A stretch of DNA of 64,000 nucleotides from Sediminibacterium sp. FEMGT703S (lineage in GTDB: Bacteria > Bacteroidota > Bacteroidia > Chitinophagales > Chitinophagaceae), in NCBI GenBank assembly GCA_002786355.1, contig PGCO01000013.1:62001-126000 (forward strand), read 5' to 3'. The notes below the pieces were generated by a model. That model made no database searches, was not told where the DNA came from, and saw only the letters and a program-made list of their open reading frames with translations. Positions 45,106 through 54,512 of the stretch are shown here, piece after piece. The position numbers were made by a program, and so were the translations under genes. Numbering within the stretch: position 1 is the first letter of the stretch; each line of letters begins with the position of its first letter.

Positions 45106-45138
45106 AAATCTCGTTCTGACTTCAGAACGAGATTTTTT
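45106..45138 (+). terminator. Terminator after the RRM gene
   Basis: Stem AAATCTCGTTCTG and CAGAACGAGATTT (13 pairs) around ACTT, followed by Ts. It lies 18 bases before the next gene start. Confidence 0.95.
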
Positions 45139-45155
45139 TATTCCTATATTTAAGT

Positions 45156-46040
45156 ATGAAACAACAAGTACAATTAAGTAGTCCCATTGCAGGTTGTATG
45201 CGATGGGGCAAATGGGGAGCCAACTTTTCTACTGCTGCTTATCGTGCAATGATTGAGGAATGTTTGGCTATTGGTGTAACCAGCTTTGACCACGCTGATA
45301 TTTACGGCGATTATACTACAGAGGAAGAGTTTGGAGATGCTTTAAAGGAAGACAAAACACTTAGGTCTCAAATTAAACTGATTACAAAGTGTGGCATTCA
45401 AATGGTAACCGAAAATAGGCCCAACCACAATATTAAATCTTACAATACGAGCAAAAAACATATTATACGTTCTGCTGAACAATCACTAAAAAATTTTGGT
45501 ACAGACTACTTAGATGTGCTCTTAATTCATCGTCCAGATCCATTGCTCAACCCAGAAGAAGTAGCGGAAGCAATACAGACTTTACAAATGCAAGGTAAAG
45601 TACATGCTTTCGGGGTGTCAAATTTTCTACCTCATCAAGTAAATATGTTGCGCAAATGGGTACCTATTCAATACAATCAAATTGAGGTTTCCATTGTGTG
45701 TACTGCTCCATTCAATAATGGAGTACTAGATAACTGTACAGAAAATGAAATCATCCCAATGGCATGGGCACCATTAGGAGGTGGATTACTTACAGATGAT
45801 TTACATCCACACTTTAGAAGTATCACACATGCAGCGTCGTTGCTTGCAGAAAAATATGTTGCCGGATTAAATGAAATATTGATAGCATGGTTAAATACCC
45901 ATCCTTCAAAAATACTCCCTGTAATTGGAACCACTAAATCAGAAAGATTGGCTCAAGCAAAAAAAGCAGCTTCCATCAAACTAACCAGAGAAGACTGGTT
46001 CTTAATGATGAAAGCTGCAATAGGTGAAGATGTAGCTTAA
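45156..46040 (+). CDS. Aldo/keto reductase
   Basis: 294 residues. TIM-barrel oxidoreductase of the YdhF type: DHADIYGDYTTEEEFGDAL (catalytic Asp and Tyr), LITKCGIQ (Lys), LLIHRPDPL (His) and the NADPH stretch PVIGTTKSERL. Substrate unknown. No signal peptide. It converges on pgk, with 2 bases between stop codons. Confidence 0.9.
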   Translation: MKQQVQLSSPIAGCMRWGKWGANFSTAAYRAMIEECLAIGVTSFDHADIYGDYTTEEEFGDALKEDKTLRSQIKLITKCGIQMVTENRPNHNIKSYNTSKKHIIRSAEQSLKNFGTDYLDVLLIHRPDPLLNPEEVAEAIQTLQMQGKVHAFGVSNFLPHQVNMLRKWVPIQYNQIEVSIVCTAPFNNGVLDNCTENEIIPMAWAPLGGGLLTDDLHPHFRSITHAASLLAEKYVAGLNEILIAWLNTHPSKILPVIGTTKSERLAQAKKAASIKLTREDWFLMMKAAIGEDVA

Positions 46041-46042
46041 TA

Positions 46043-47263
46043 TTATTTAACAGCAATGGCTGCTATGCCAGGTAATACTTTTCCTTCAAAGTATTCAAGC
46101 ATGGCACCACCTCCTGTACTAACATAACTCACTTGATCAGCAAAACCAAACTGATTAACCGCAGCAACACTGTCTCCACCTCCTACTAAGCTAAATGCTC
46201 CATTGGCAGTGGCTTCTGCAACTGCAATGGCAATAGCTTTGGTTCCTTGCTGAAATTTTTCCATTTCAAAAACACCCATTGGACCATTCCATAAAATGGT
46301 TTTAGAACTTTTAATGGTAGCAGCAAATGACTCAGCTGCTTTAGGACCAATATCTAATCCCATCCAACCATCGGGCACTTGGTTGCTTTCTGCAACATGT
46401 GTATTTGCATCAGCTGCAAAATTATCTGCAACAATACTGTCTACTGGCAAATGAATATTCACCCCCTTGGCAGCTGCTTTATTTAAAATATCCAATGCTG
46501 TACTTAAACGATCTTCTTCACAAAGACTTTTCCCTATTTGACCTCCTTGGGCTTTCATAAATGTATAAGCCATTCCTCCTCCAATAATAATATCAGTTGC
46601 GCGCTCTAATAAATTTTCAATAATCAAAATCTTATCACTCACTTTAGCACCACCAATAATTGCAGTAAATGGTTTTGCTGCTTTGTGTAAAACTAATTCA
46701 GCTGCCCTTACTTCACCTTCCATTAATAAGCCAAACATTTTGTGCGCTGCAGTAAAATACTGTGCAATTACTGCTGTAGAGGCATGTGCTCTATGTGCGG
46801 TTCCAAAAGCATCATTTACATAAACGTCTCCTAGCTTACTTAGCTTTTCTGCAAATGCAGGATCGCCTTTTTCCTCTTCTTTATAAAACCGCAAATTTTC
46901 TAGCAACAAAACTTCGCCCGCCTTTAAATTTTCAGATTTATCGTAAGCCTCCTGTCCAATGCAATCATTAGCAAATTGCACCAATACTTCTTTATTCATT
47001 GCATTACTGAGCAATGTTTGTAAATGCCCTGTGATATGTATTAGTGAACTTTTTGTTTCAGGGCCTTCTTTGGGTCTACCCAAATGACTCATTAAAATAA
47101 CTGCACCCCCATCTTGCAAAATTTTTACAATAGTAGGAACTGCGGCACGCATTCGATTATCATCGCCAATTGCGTAGGTTTGCTTATCTAAAGGCACATT
47201 AAAATCAACTCTAATTAACGCTTTCTTTCCAGAGAAATTAAAAGCTACAAAAGGACTCGTCAT
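46043..47263 (-). CDS. pgk: Phosphoglycerate kinase
   Basis: 406 residues. Makes ATP from 1,3-bisphosphoglycerate. [54 protein letters not shown] and [12 protein letters not shown] are all present. It follows gapA on the same strand, with a clear hairpin between them (47297-47330), so some transcripts stop before pgk. Confidence 0.97.
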   Translation of the reverse strand: MTSPFVAFNFSGKKALIRVDFNVPLDKQTYAIGDDNRMRAAVPTIVKILQDGGAVILMSHLGRPKEGPETKSSLIHITGHLQTLLSNAMNKEVLVQFANDCIGQEAYDKSENLKAGEVLLLENLRFYKEEEKGDPAFAEKLSKLGDVYVNDAFGTAHRAHASTAVIAQYFTAAHKMFGLLMEGEVRAAELVLHKAAKPFTAIIGGAKVSDKILIIENLLERATDIIIGGGMAYTFMKAQGGQIGKSLCEEDRLSTALDILNKAAAKGVNIHLPVDSIVADNFAADANTHVAESNQVPDGWMGLDIGPKAAESFAATIKSSKTILWNGPMGVFEMEKFQQGTKAIAIAVAEATANGAFSLVGGGDSVAAVNQFGFADQVSYVSTGGGAMLEYFEGKVLPGIAAIAVK

Positions 47264-47296
47264 AAAAAAATATTTAAAGGCAATTTAACCAAAAAA

Positions 47297-47330
47297 CAAA
47301 AGCCGTCCCGAAAAATCGAAACGGCTTTTG
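47297..47330 (-). terminator. Terminator between gapA and pgk
   Basis: Stem CAAAAGCCGT and ACGGCTTTTG (10 pairs) around a 14-base loop. On the minus strand it is followed by a run of Ts (GTTTTTT), which fits a Rho-independent terminator for gapA. Confidence 0.85.
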
Positions 47331-47347
47331 AAGCTATTATAAAATCA

Positions 47348-48361
47348 TTATTTGCTGATTAATCCTGCAAAATATTGTACGGTTCTTACCAACTGACTTA
47401 CATAACTCATTTCGTTATCGTACCAGCTCACTGTCTTAACCATTTGTGTATCACCAACGGTCATAACTTTTGTTTGAGTAGCATCAAACAAAGAACCAAA
47501 ATGGGTTCCAATGATATCTGAACTTACAATTTCATCTTCGTTGTAACCAAAACTTTCATTTGCAGCAGCTTTCATTGCAGCATTGATTTCTTCAGCAGTT
47601 ACTTTTTTACTTAAAATAGTAGTTAACTCAGTTAAAGAACCAGTGATGGTTGGAACACGTTGCGCACTACCATCTAATTTTCCTTTTAATTCTGGAAGCA
47701 CTAAACCAATTGCCTTTGCTGCACCTGTACTATTTGGTACAATATTAGCAGCTGCTGCTCTTGCTCTTCTTAAATCTCCTTTTGGATGAGGAGCATCTAA
47801 TGTATTTTGATCATTCGTGTAAGCGTGAATCGTGCTCATGATACCAGTTAAAATACCATATTCATCATTCAATACTTTAGCCATTGGAGCTAAGCAGTTG
47901 GTAGTACAAGATGCACAAGAGATAATTGTTTCAGAACCATCTAAGATAGCATGATTCACATTATATACTACTGTTTTTAAATCACCAGTTGCTGGAGCAG
48001 AAATAACAACTCTTTTAGCTCCTGCTTTAATATGCGCTTCTGCCTTGTCTTTATCAGTAAAGAATCCTGTTGATTCTATCACTACATCTACACTATGTAC
48101 ACCCCAAGGAATTTGAGCAGGATCACGTTGTGCATATATTTTTACAGACTCGCCATTCACTACAATTGAATCTTCTGTTGAAGTAACAGTTGCATCAAAA
48201 CGTCCTTGTGCACTGTCGTATTTTAATAAATGTGCCAAAACCGCTGGGCTGGTTAAATCGTTGATAGCAACCACATCAATTCCCTTCATATTGTAAATCT
48301 GACGAAATACCAAACGACCGATTCTTCCAAATCCGTTAATAGCAACTTTAACTGTACTCAT
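47348..48361 (-). CDS. gapA: Glyceraldehyde-3-phosphate dehydrogenase
   Basis: 337 residues from the ATG at 48361 ([24 protein letters not shown]); the frame is open to 48499 but that extension is not family-like and approaches the tRNA. NAD-binding GFGRIGR, the catalytic [12 protein letters not shown] (nucleophile Cys), [14 protein letters not shown] and [14 protein letters not shown] minus-strand TAAATTTG (48407-48400) ahead of the start is a likely -7 promoter box; no clear -33 partner. Confidence 0.97.
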   Translation of the reverse strand: MSTVKVAINGFGRIGRLVFRQIYNMKGIDVVAINDLTSPAVLAHLLKYDSAQGRFDATVTSTEDSIVVNGESVKIYAQRDPAQIPWGVHSVDVVIESTGFFTDKDKAEAHIKAGAKRVVISAPATGDLKTVVYNVNHAILDGSETIISCASCTTNCLAPMAKVLNDEYGILTGIMSTIHAYTNDQNTLDAPHPKGDLRRARAAAANIVPNSTGAAKAIGLVLPELKGKLDGSAQRVPTITGSLTELTTILSKKVTAEEINAAMKAAANESFGYNEDEIVSSDIIGTHFGSLFDATQTKVMTVGDTQMVKTVSWYDNEMSYVSQLVRTVQYFAGLISK

Positions 48362-48445
48362 TGATAGCTGTTTTATTTTAATTAATAGCGTTAGGAAGGC
48401 AAATTTACAGTTTCTAAAATCAATTTGCGTATTTTGATAAAAAAG

Positions 48446-48477
48446 TTTGGCAGAAAAGAAATTGCCTCTTATTTTTG
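48446..48477 (+). promoter_or_regulatory. Promoter of tRNA-Glu
   Basis: TTTG (48446-48449), 20 bases, TATTTTTG (48470-48477), the Bacteroidota form, 22 bases before the tRNA. The spacing equals that of the rpsF promoter. Confidence 0.75.
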
Positions 48478-48499
48478 CAACCCGAAAGATAAAAACCAT

Positions 48500-48571
48500 G
48501 GCCGGTTCGTCTATCGGTTAGGACAGCCCCCTTTCACGGGGCAAAGACGGGTTCGATTCCCGTACCGGCTA
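48500..48571 (+). tRNA. tRNA-Glu (anticodon TTC)
   Basis: 72 bases. Acceptor GGCCGGT pairs with ACCGGCT (one G-T pair), discriminator A, no encoded CCA. Anticodon loop CTTTCAC inside the C-rich stem CCCC/GGGG, T-arm GGGTTCGATTCCC. The TTCGTCTA around positions 8-14 is typical of tRNA-Glu. Short intergenic distance to a hairpin terminator at 48574. Confidence 0.96.
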
Positions 48572-48573
48572 CA

Positions 48574-48604
48574 AACGCCTTTTCAACGAAATTGAAGAGG
48601 CGTT
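48574..48604 (+). terminator. Hairpin at the 3' side of tRNA-Glu
   Basis: AACGCCTTTTCAA pairs with TTGAAGAGGCGTT (13 pairs with one G-T) around loop CGAAA. It is followed by CTTCATTT, only a weak T-run. It starts 3 bases past the tRNA and is likely its terminator or a processing hairpin. Confidence 0.7.
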
Positions 48605-48790
48605 CTTCATTTGGTGACGACCCAAGCTTGCTTGAGGGCGTAGACAAATGGAGAACGACTGCAACAGCGAAGCTGGTGCAAAGGCTTTGGGTAAGGCCCC
48701 CCATTTGGGGAAGACATTTTGAACGAAGTGAGAAATGGCCGTCCCGAAGTCGGGTAAGGCCATAGCCGTCAATCCCGATTTAAGCAGCAT
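48601..48790 (+). other. Hairpin-rich non-coding stretch
   Basis: About 190 bases with five or more small stems in series and no supported gene. They are CGTTCTTCATTTG with CAAATGGAGAACG (48601-48657), TGCA-a-CAGC/GCTG-g-TGCA with a GAA loop (48660-48680), CCCC/GGGG with ATTT (48699-48710), CATTT/AAATG (48715-48737) and GGCC...CCCG/CGGG...GGCC (48737-48761). The first stem shares bases with the tRNA-side hairpin and excludes it. Could be a structured RNA, a repeat remnant or a tRNA-linked element. Nothing here is recognised. Confidence 0.5.
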
Positions 48791-48827
48791 TTTTTCCCTT
48801 GCCAGCATCTAATTAAAAAAGAATATT

Positions 48828-49217
48828 ATGAAAAAAATGCTCTTCGCAATATTGGCATTTAGTTTTTTACAAATTTCCTGCAACAAAGAAGATGATTTAA
48901 CCACTGATACATTTCAGGTGAAAATTATTAAAGAAATTTGCAACGATGCAATTGTACAATTAGTAGATAGCACATCTAAAGCAAATGCAGAGAATGGATT
49001 TGCATTTGAAGGAAGAACATACAATAATGTTTTTTTCACCACATTTAGTTGTGCAGATAAAGTAAAAATGCAAACCCCCACCAATGACTTAACTGGATTA
49101 GTCATTACTGTTAAAATACTAAAAACACCAAAAGAAGATCCCAATTGTGGAAGATGCTTAGCAACTGTAAATAGCAGACCCGTAAAATCTAATTATATTG
49201 AAGTAATAGGGCGATAA
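48828..49217 (+). CDS. Small lipoprotein, unknown function
   Basis: I do not recognise the family. 129 residues with a lipoprotein signal ending LQISC (Cys18). The mature part has four more cysteines (ICNDA, FSCADK, NCGRC) and a beta-rich pattern. Homologues in Bacteroidota are usually annotated as hypothetical. Followed by a strong terminator. Its promoter is not clear. Confidence 0.7.
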   Translation: MKKMLFAILAFSFLQISCNKEDDLTTDTFQVKIIKEICNDAIVQLVDSTSKANAENGFAFEGRTYNNVFFTTFSCADKVKMQTPTNDLTGLVITVKILKTPKEDPNCGRCLATVNSRPVKSNYIEVIGR

Positions 49218-49250
49218 AAAAAGAGGTCGCCATTGAGCGACCTCTTTAAA
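49218..49250. terminator. Bidirectional terminator, lipoprotein/SusD
   Basis: AAAGAGGTCGC pairs with GCGACCTCTTT around CATTGA. A-run on one side and T-run on the other, so it serves the lipoprotein gene and susD, which converge. Confidence 0.93.
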
Positions 49251-49270
49251 AATTGAGTATTCTTTATATT

Positions 49271-50641
49271 TTATCCACCCGCATACAAATCCCAGTTAAT
49301 CTCTGATTGAGGACGTGGGAATTGTTTAAATATGGTTCCTTGATCAAAAGAGGTAGGAATTGTATTTAGTCGATCGTATCTACGAGCATCTATCCATCTA
49401 TGACCCCATGGCTCAGCCCACAAAGAATAACGACGTTGATATAAAATCTCATTAATTAATGCAGCTTGCGTAGTAGCACCTCCATAATTTCCAATAGCTG
49501 CAGAAGTTCTGATAATATTAATTGCATTTACGGCATCAGTTGTTTGATTTAATTGAGCATGCGCTTCAGCTTTAATTAATATTAGTTCTTCATTTTTAAT
49601 GAAAGGCATTGGTGCGGTATTGGTTGCCCATCTTTTATCTTGATGTGTTCCTACTAATGGAGTTGCATCAGTAGTAACTGTAACAGCTGCTGAACGTTGA
49701 TGAAACTTTGCAGCAACTCTAGCATCACCTGGAGTTGCATCTGCTAGAACAGATGGATGGACTACTATAATCGTATTAATATTTGCATCCAACACATAAA
49801 ACATTGGATTGAATCCATCAGGTGGCGCTCCAAATGTATGCGCAGGTCCTGCAGATAGCGAACCGGTTAAATTCATGAAAGACAAGTTCAGTGCATTTAA
49901 TGCACCTTGCCAATCCTTTCTATAAATTGCTACACGTGCGGCAATAGCTTTATTAAGGCGCTTTAATCCATCAATATTATTAAAACCATTAAAGCCAGCA
50001 GTTAATGTAAATGGAAATACAGATCCTGCATTGTTTAGATCATTATAACCAGCTGTTAACAATGAATCAATAAAGCCTAAAGCGGCTGTATATGATCTTA
50101 CGGGACCAGGTTTAAGTGGGTCTTTAACATCAGTCCTAATTCCATTCTCATATAACCAATTAGCAGGTATCAAATATTGATACGCCATAATGGTTTTAGC
50201 AAAACCCGCGACTGCACTTTTTTCTTGAGTAGTTAATGTTCCTGAATTGTTTGCAGCATCAATCAATACCGAGCCTTGTTTGATGGCCTGATAAGGTGTT
50301 GCATAAGAGCCACCTCCAGTTGCACCAAAACCAAAATAAGCGGCATCTGGAACACGACCTGCTTGACCTAGCCAATCAGTTTGAAAACGAGGATCCGATG
50401 CATTGAGGTACCAGATTTCTCTTCCAAACGTATTCCATGCTTGACAAATATTAGTCACATATCCTTTATGTCTTTGTTCAAGTCCTGTTACCAGAAACTG
50501 TATTTGTCTTCGAGAAGCATTGTTAGAAACACTCGCTTCACTTGGATTATTTGGATCAGTTAGTTCTTTTACTTTAAATGGGTTACAGCTAAATAAAAAG
50601 GCAACCGCACTTGATATAATTAATAGTTTAAACTTTTTCAT
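49271..50641 (-). CDS. SusD/RagB-family nutrient-binding lipoprotein
   Basis: 456 residues, signal ending FLFSC (Cys19). Surface lid of the SusCD importer. SusD features: N-terminal region with IQFLVTGLEQRHKGYVTNICQAW, the TPR-like helices with KLIIA-type spacing, and the C-terminal AEPWGHRWIDARRYDRLNTIP, typical of the RagB family. No sulfatase, glycoside hydrolase or peptidase gene flanks it, so the substrate cannot be guessed. It follows susC by 11 bases. Confidence 0.92.
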   Translation of the reverse strand: MKKFKLLIISSAVAFLFSCNPFKVKELTDPNNPSEASVSNNASRRQIQFLVTGLEQRHKGYVTNICQAWNTFGREIWYLNASDPRFQTDWLGQAGRVPDAAYFGFGATGGGSYATPYQAIKQGSVLIDAANNSGTLTTQEKSAVAGFAKTIMAYQYLIPANWLYENGIRTDVKDPLKPGPVRSYTAALGFIDSLLTAGYNDLNNAGSVFPFTLTAGFNGFNNIDGLKRLNKAIAARVAIYRKDWQGALNALNLSFMNLTGSLSAGPAHTFGAPPDGFNPMFYVLDANINTIIVVHPSVLADATPGDARVAAKFHQRSAAVTVTTDATPLVGTHQDKRWATNTAPMPFIKNEELILIKAEAHAQLNQTTDAVNAINIIRTSAAIGNYGGATTQAALINEILYQRRYSLWAEPWGHRWIDARRYDRLNTIPTSFDQGTIFKQFPRPQSEINWDLYAGG

Positions 50642-50652
50642 GTGCTATTGGT

Positions 50653-53625
50653 TTAGAAGTCAATTTGTAAGTGAAAAAATAATCTCCTTGATGTTGGATA
50701 AGGAGCAACGTCTACGTTATTAGCTAAAGCCTGAGCACCAAATGTGGATGTTTCAGGATCATAACCAACATACTTAGTTGCTAAGAAAACGTTGTTCCCA
50801 GAAATACCAATTCTTGCACGTTGAATAATATTACCAAAGGTTTTACTTAAAGTTTCCTTAGGCAAAGTATAATACAATCCTACTTCACGTATTTTCAAAA
50901 ATGTAGCATCCTGAACCCAACGGCCTGCATTATTAAATGGAGCTGGTGAGCGTTGACGACCGTTTGGAATTCCATCTTTATTATCATCATCAAACCAACC
51001 TTTTGTAGTTCCTCCGCCATCTGTTAAAAAAGAAGTAAGGTTAATATTATCTCCACCACTTCTATACTCTGTTAAGATACTTAAATCGAAGTTCTTTAAG
51101 AAAGTAATATTGTTAGACCAAGAAGTTGTCCAATCGGGTTGAGCATTACCCCATACTGTAAATACGCCTGGAGAAATTGCAGGGGTACCAACGATTGTTG
51201 TAGGAGGAACGCCTTGTTGAATTAAGAAAGTACCTAATGCTGTTCCAAATGCACCTGTAGTGTAAGATGGGATTCCAAGTTTGGTAATCATCACATCATT
51301 CTTCCACCACAATAAACGAGAAAACCATCTGAAGTTTGGCTTTTGAACAATTGTTCCTGATAAGCCGAGTTCAATACCCTTATTGCGCATTTCTGCTTCG
51401 TTACTGATGGTACTTACTACACCAGTTGCAGGTGATAATGTTAAGGGTTGCAAGTTATTCTTGGTTGTCTTAATATAGTAAGTTGCTTCAAATAAAATCT
51501 TATTATTCAAGAAACCCGCATCTATACCAAATTCAATTTCTTGTGCACGCTCAGGAAGAATATTGGTATTACCCACACTGGTTGCAACAGTTGAGCCCAA
51601 TAATCCACCAATATTCACTCCACCCAATGAAGTGAAAGTTGCTCCAAATGGAACAGGTCCTGCAGTTTGACCATAAGCAATTCTTGGCTTAAATTGAGAG
51701 ATGGCATTGATTTTCCAGAAGTCAAAATTAGTCAAGTTAACTGCCAATGATGCTTTAGGAAAAGCGTAAAAACGATTGGCATTACCATTGGTATTTGATT
51801 TGTCCCAACGCATACCCACGGTTCCAATAATCTTATCTTCAAAATTCATTTGTTGTTGAACAAATAAACCCACATCGCTTTGTGTACTTTGGAATTCAGA
51901 TTCTACTTCTTGAACAGTTGCTTGTTTAATATTCGACTGACCAGGTGCTAAACCTCTACCTCTATTGAACAAACCATTGTTTTTAAAATCAAGTCTAACC
52001 ATACCTACTTGTGTACTCATATTTACACGCTTCACTTGCCAGTCATAAACAAATGCAGCTTGGATATTGGTATTCATGGTTTCTTGTCTTCCTACTAATA
52101 CATCTCCAGGGTTGGCTTGACCACGTTGAAACTGTAAATCATCGGGTAAATAAACCTTTGTGGAATTCTGTAGAAAGTCTATACCTCCATTTAGTCTAAA
52201 TTTCAATTGAGAACGTTCATTTTTAAATAAATTAACGTCTAAACCAAAAGATTGAATGAAACGATTAACCAAAGAATTATTAATTCCATTATCCGTAACC
52301 GCTACTGGATTCTCTGCAAAATAAGGGTTGGTAGGATATACCCCATTTACTGGTCTTAAATCAAAGTAATTAGGCACATAAGCAATATTGTAACCGATAC
52401 TTGCTCCTGAGTTATTTTGGTTTCCGGTAAACCCTCTATCTGTATTTGTTCTAATATAATTCGAGTTAACAGTTAATACGATATCCTTAGAAAGCTTATG
52501 CTCCAAATTTGCTCTGATAGATTGTCTTTCAAAACCTGTTTTTCTTACTATACCACCTTCATCGGTTAATGAACCTGATACAAAGAATTTAGTTTTCTCA
52601 TCTCCTCCACGAATGCTTATTCTAGAGTTCATTAATGATGCAGTGTTGCCATAAAAATAATCTTCATAATTCACGAAATTATTTGCAGCAACTGCGCTTT
52701 GAAATCTAGATAACTCAATGGGTCTTCTTGCAGCTGGGAAAAAAGTGTTGATTTTAGCTTCACTCCAATTGTCTACTCCCATCATTCTTAATGGTCTTCC
52801 AAACCCAACATCTTGTCCAAAACTAATGGTTGTTTTACCGGCAGCACCCTTTTTAGTTGTAATGACTAAAACCCCAGCATTTGCTCTTGTACCATAAATA
52901 GCCGCTGCAGAAGGTCCTTTCAAAACCTCAATATTTTCTATATCAGCAGGATTGATGTCTGCTAAACGATTGGCACCATCATCCTGGTTTGCACCACCAG
53001 CGCCAGATACAGAAGCCCTACCAGTTCTTTGAAAGTCGTTGCTTATATAAACACCATCTAAAACAATTAAAGGTGCAGAAGCTTGTGTTAAACTAGATAA
53101 CCCACGCAATTGAATATTAATACCCCCACCAGGAGCCCCTGAATTCATACGAATATTTGCACCAGAAACTTTACCATATAGTGCCCCATCTGCAGTTTGA
53201 ATTTGAGTAGTCCCTGTTAGATCTTTTGCAGAAACAGAAGTGATTGCATTGGCCAAATTAGATCTCTTAATAGATGATGCTAACCCCGTAATTACAACTT
53301 CTTTTAACGCACTTACCTCTTCCTCCATTGAATAAGTTGCCACTGGTTTTTCTGTAGAAACTGCAACTTCAATTGTTTTGTAACCCACGTACTTCAATAT
53401 CAAAGTAGCAGATTTGCCATTTGATTTTAAAGAGAAATTACCACTCGCATCTGTTGTGGTAACTTGCTTAGTACCTTTGATAGTAATAGATACTCCAGCA
53501 AGTGGAGTTCCGGTAACAGATTCTTTTACAGTTCCCGAGGCTGTAAAACCCTGAGCATCTGCTTGAATACCCTTCATAAAAAAGAGTATTGCTAGCAGCA
53601 TTTTCATTAAGAAGCGTTTCTTCAT
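50653..53625 (-). CDS. SusC/RagA-family TonB-linked outer-membrane transporter
   Basis: 990 residues. Signal peptide (about 1-24, ending ADAQ), a carboxypeptidase-regulatory-like domain (about 27-110: SGTVKESVTGTPLAGVSITIKGT), the plug (about 110-240: ADGALYGKVSGANI, VLDGVYIS, NIEVLKGPSAAAIYGTRANAGVLVITTKKG) and a large beta-barrel ending RRLFFHLQIDF. It makes a pair with susD downstream. Typical SusC length. No extracytoplasmic-function sigma/anti-sigma pair is next to it. Confidence 0.95.
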   Translation of the reverse strand: MKKRFLMKMLLAILFFMKGIQADAQGFTASGTVKESVTGTPLAGVSITIKGTKQVTTTDASGNFSLKSNGKSATLILKYVGYKTIEVAVSTEKPVATYSMEEEVSALKEVVITGLASSIKRSNLANAITSVSAKDLTGTTQIQTADGALYGKVSGANIRMNSGAPGGGINIQLRGLSSLTQASAPLIVLDGVYISNDFQRTGRASVSGAGGANQDDGANRLADINPADIENIEVLKGPSAAAIYGTRANAGVLVITTKKGAAGKTTISFGQDVGFGRPLRMMGVDNWSEAKINTFFPAARRPIELSRFQSAVAANNFVNYEDYFYGNTASLMNSRISIRGGDEKTKFFVSGSLTDEGGIVRKTGFERQSIRANLEHKLSKDIVLTVNSNYIRTNTDRGFTGNQNNSGASIGYNIAYVPNYFDLRPVNGVYPTNPYFAENPVAVTDNGINNSLVNRFIQSFGLDVNLFKNERSQLKFRLNGGIDFLQNSTKVYLPDDLQFQRGQANPGDVLVGRQETMNTNIQAAFVYDWQVKRVNMSTQVGMVRLDFKNNGLFNRGRGLAPGQSNIKQATVQEVESEFQSTQSDVGLFVQQQMNFEDKIIGTVGMRWDKSNTNGNANRFYAFPKASLAVNLTNFDFWKINAISQFKPRIAYGQTAGPVPFGATFTSLGGVNIGGLLGSTVATSVGNTNILPERAQEIEFGIDAGFLNNKILFEATYYIKTTKNNLQPLTLSPATGVVSTISNEAEMRNKGIELGLSGTIVQKPNFRWFSRLLWWKNDVMITKLGIPSYTTGAFGTALGTFLIQQGVPPTTIVGTPAISPGVFTVWGNAQPDWTTSWSNNITFLKNFDLSILTEYRSGGDNINLTSFLTDGGGTTKGWFDDDNKDGIPNGRQRSPAPFNNAGRWVQDATFLKIREVGLYYTLPKETLSKTFGNIIQRARIGISGNNVFLATKYVGYDPETSTFGAQALANNVDVAPYPTSRRLFFHLQIDF

Positions 53626-53639
53626 GCTAGTTTGTTTTT

Positions 53640-53673
53640 GGTTAAAAAAATGATTAGAAATGGTTAAAAAAAA
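53640..53673 (-). repeat. Direct repeat ahead of susC
   Basis: GGTTAAAAAAA at 53640-53650 and again at 53662-53672, repeat period 22 bases, two helical turns. On the coding strand they read TTTTTTTAACC, just ahead of the SusC start. A-tract-based regulator site or simply AT-rich leader; cannot be told. Confidence 0.35.
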
Positions 53674-53774
53674 CTTAAAGCTGAATTTAATAAATAAAGA
53701 ACATGTTTAACAATTCTAGCCGCTTCGAGTTATAGCTTATAGTTGTAAATGAAAAAAAATAATAATTTTAGGAT

Positions 53775-54512
53775 ATGTGTTATTACAACTCCCTCAAAAT
53801 CCCAACGAAAAAAAAGATCAAATTAAAAGGAAAGGAAAAAGAAATCCCTCCAATAGATGTTGATGTGCAATCTGGTTTTAGTTATAACTCGTGGCCCATC
53901 ATTATAGAAGATAATGCAGGTGAATGGAAGCCTGAACTAGCGCATTGGGAATTTATCCCATGGTTTATAAAGCATTTGGGAGAACTGGAAGAAAGTAGAA
54001 AAAAATATACCACCTTAAATGCTACTGCTGAAAAATTATTTGAAAGTAAAATTTATCAAGCCGCAGCCAAGGCAAGAAGGTGTTTAGTCTTAAGCACAGG
54101 GTTTTATGAATGGAGACATTATCAGGGAGCAGCAGATAAAAAGCCAGTTGCTTACCCTTATTTCATTAATTGCACCAACAAAGAAGATCCTTTATTTTTT
54201 ATGGCAGGAATTTGGCAACCCTGGACCGATCAATTATCTGGTGAAATGATTCACAGTTTTGCCATTGTCACAACACAGGCAAATGGATTAATGCAACAAA
54301 TTCACAACACAAAGAAAAGAATGCCTACTATACTGCCTACTGATTTAGCCGAAGAATGGATTGGTCCTTTAAGAGAAAATAGAATAAAAGAACTCGCAGC
54401 ATACCAACTTCCAGATTCAGCATTAACTGCTCATACCATTGCAAAAGATTTCAATAGAGGTATTGAACATCCACAGGCAGTTGTAGAATATGATACATTG
54501 CCACCACTATAA
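53775..54512 (+). CDS. SRAP/HMCES-family protein (YedK-like)
   Basis: 245 residues. Starts MCYYNSL, so Cys2 becomes the N-terminal residue that cross-links to abasic sites in single-stranded DNA. Other family motifs: TTLNATAEKL (Asn), RCLVLSTGFYEW (catalytic Glu), FAIVTTQANGLMQQIHNTKKRMPTIL (His). Extra N-terminal insert of basic residues (KKKIKLKGKEKE) is notable. It protects abasic sites from strand breakage. Its stop overlaps the MoaC-MogA stop by 6 bases, convergent. Confidence 0.93.
   Translation: MCYYNSLKIPTKKKIKLKGKEKEIPPIDVDVQSGFSYNSWPIIIEDNAGEWKPELAHWEFIPWFIKHLGELEESRKKYTTLNATAEKLFESKIYQAAAKARRCLVLSTGFYEWRHYQGAADKKPVAYPYFINCTNKEDPLFFMAGIWQPWTDQLSGEMIHSFAIVTTQANGLMQQIHNTKKRMPTILPTDLAEEWIGPLRENRIKELAAYQLPDSALTAHTIAKDFNRGIEHPQAVVEYDTLPPL

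Noticed and set aside
44953..45153. Alanine/valine-rich frame inside the RRM gene
   Set aside because: It is the shifted reading of the GGC/GGT glycine repeats of the RRM protein.
48362..48499. N-terminal extension of gapA
   Set aside because: The extension lacks GAPDH features and contains promoter-like elements of gapA and tRNA-Glu. The conserved start is at 48361.
48569..48808. 79-residue open frame on the minus strand after tRNA-Glu
   Set aside because: It overlaps the tRNA 3' end and the hairpin array. The product has no recognisable features, and the frame is explained by the structured DNA.
49271..53625. Polysaccharide utilisation locus around SusC/SusD
   Set aside because: No glycoside hydrolase, lyase, sulfatase or sensor gene is adjacent, so only the SusCD pair can be claimed.
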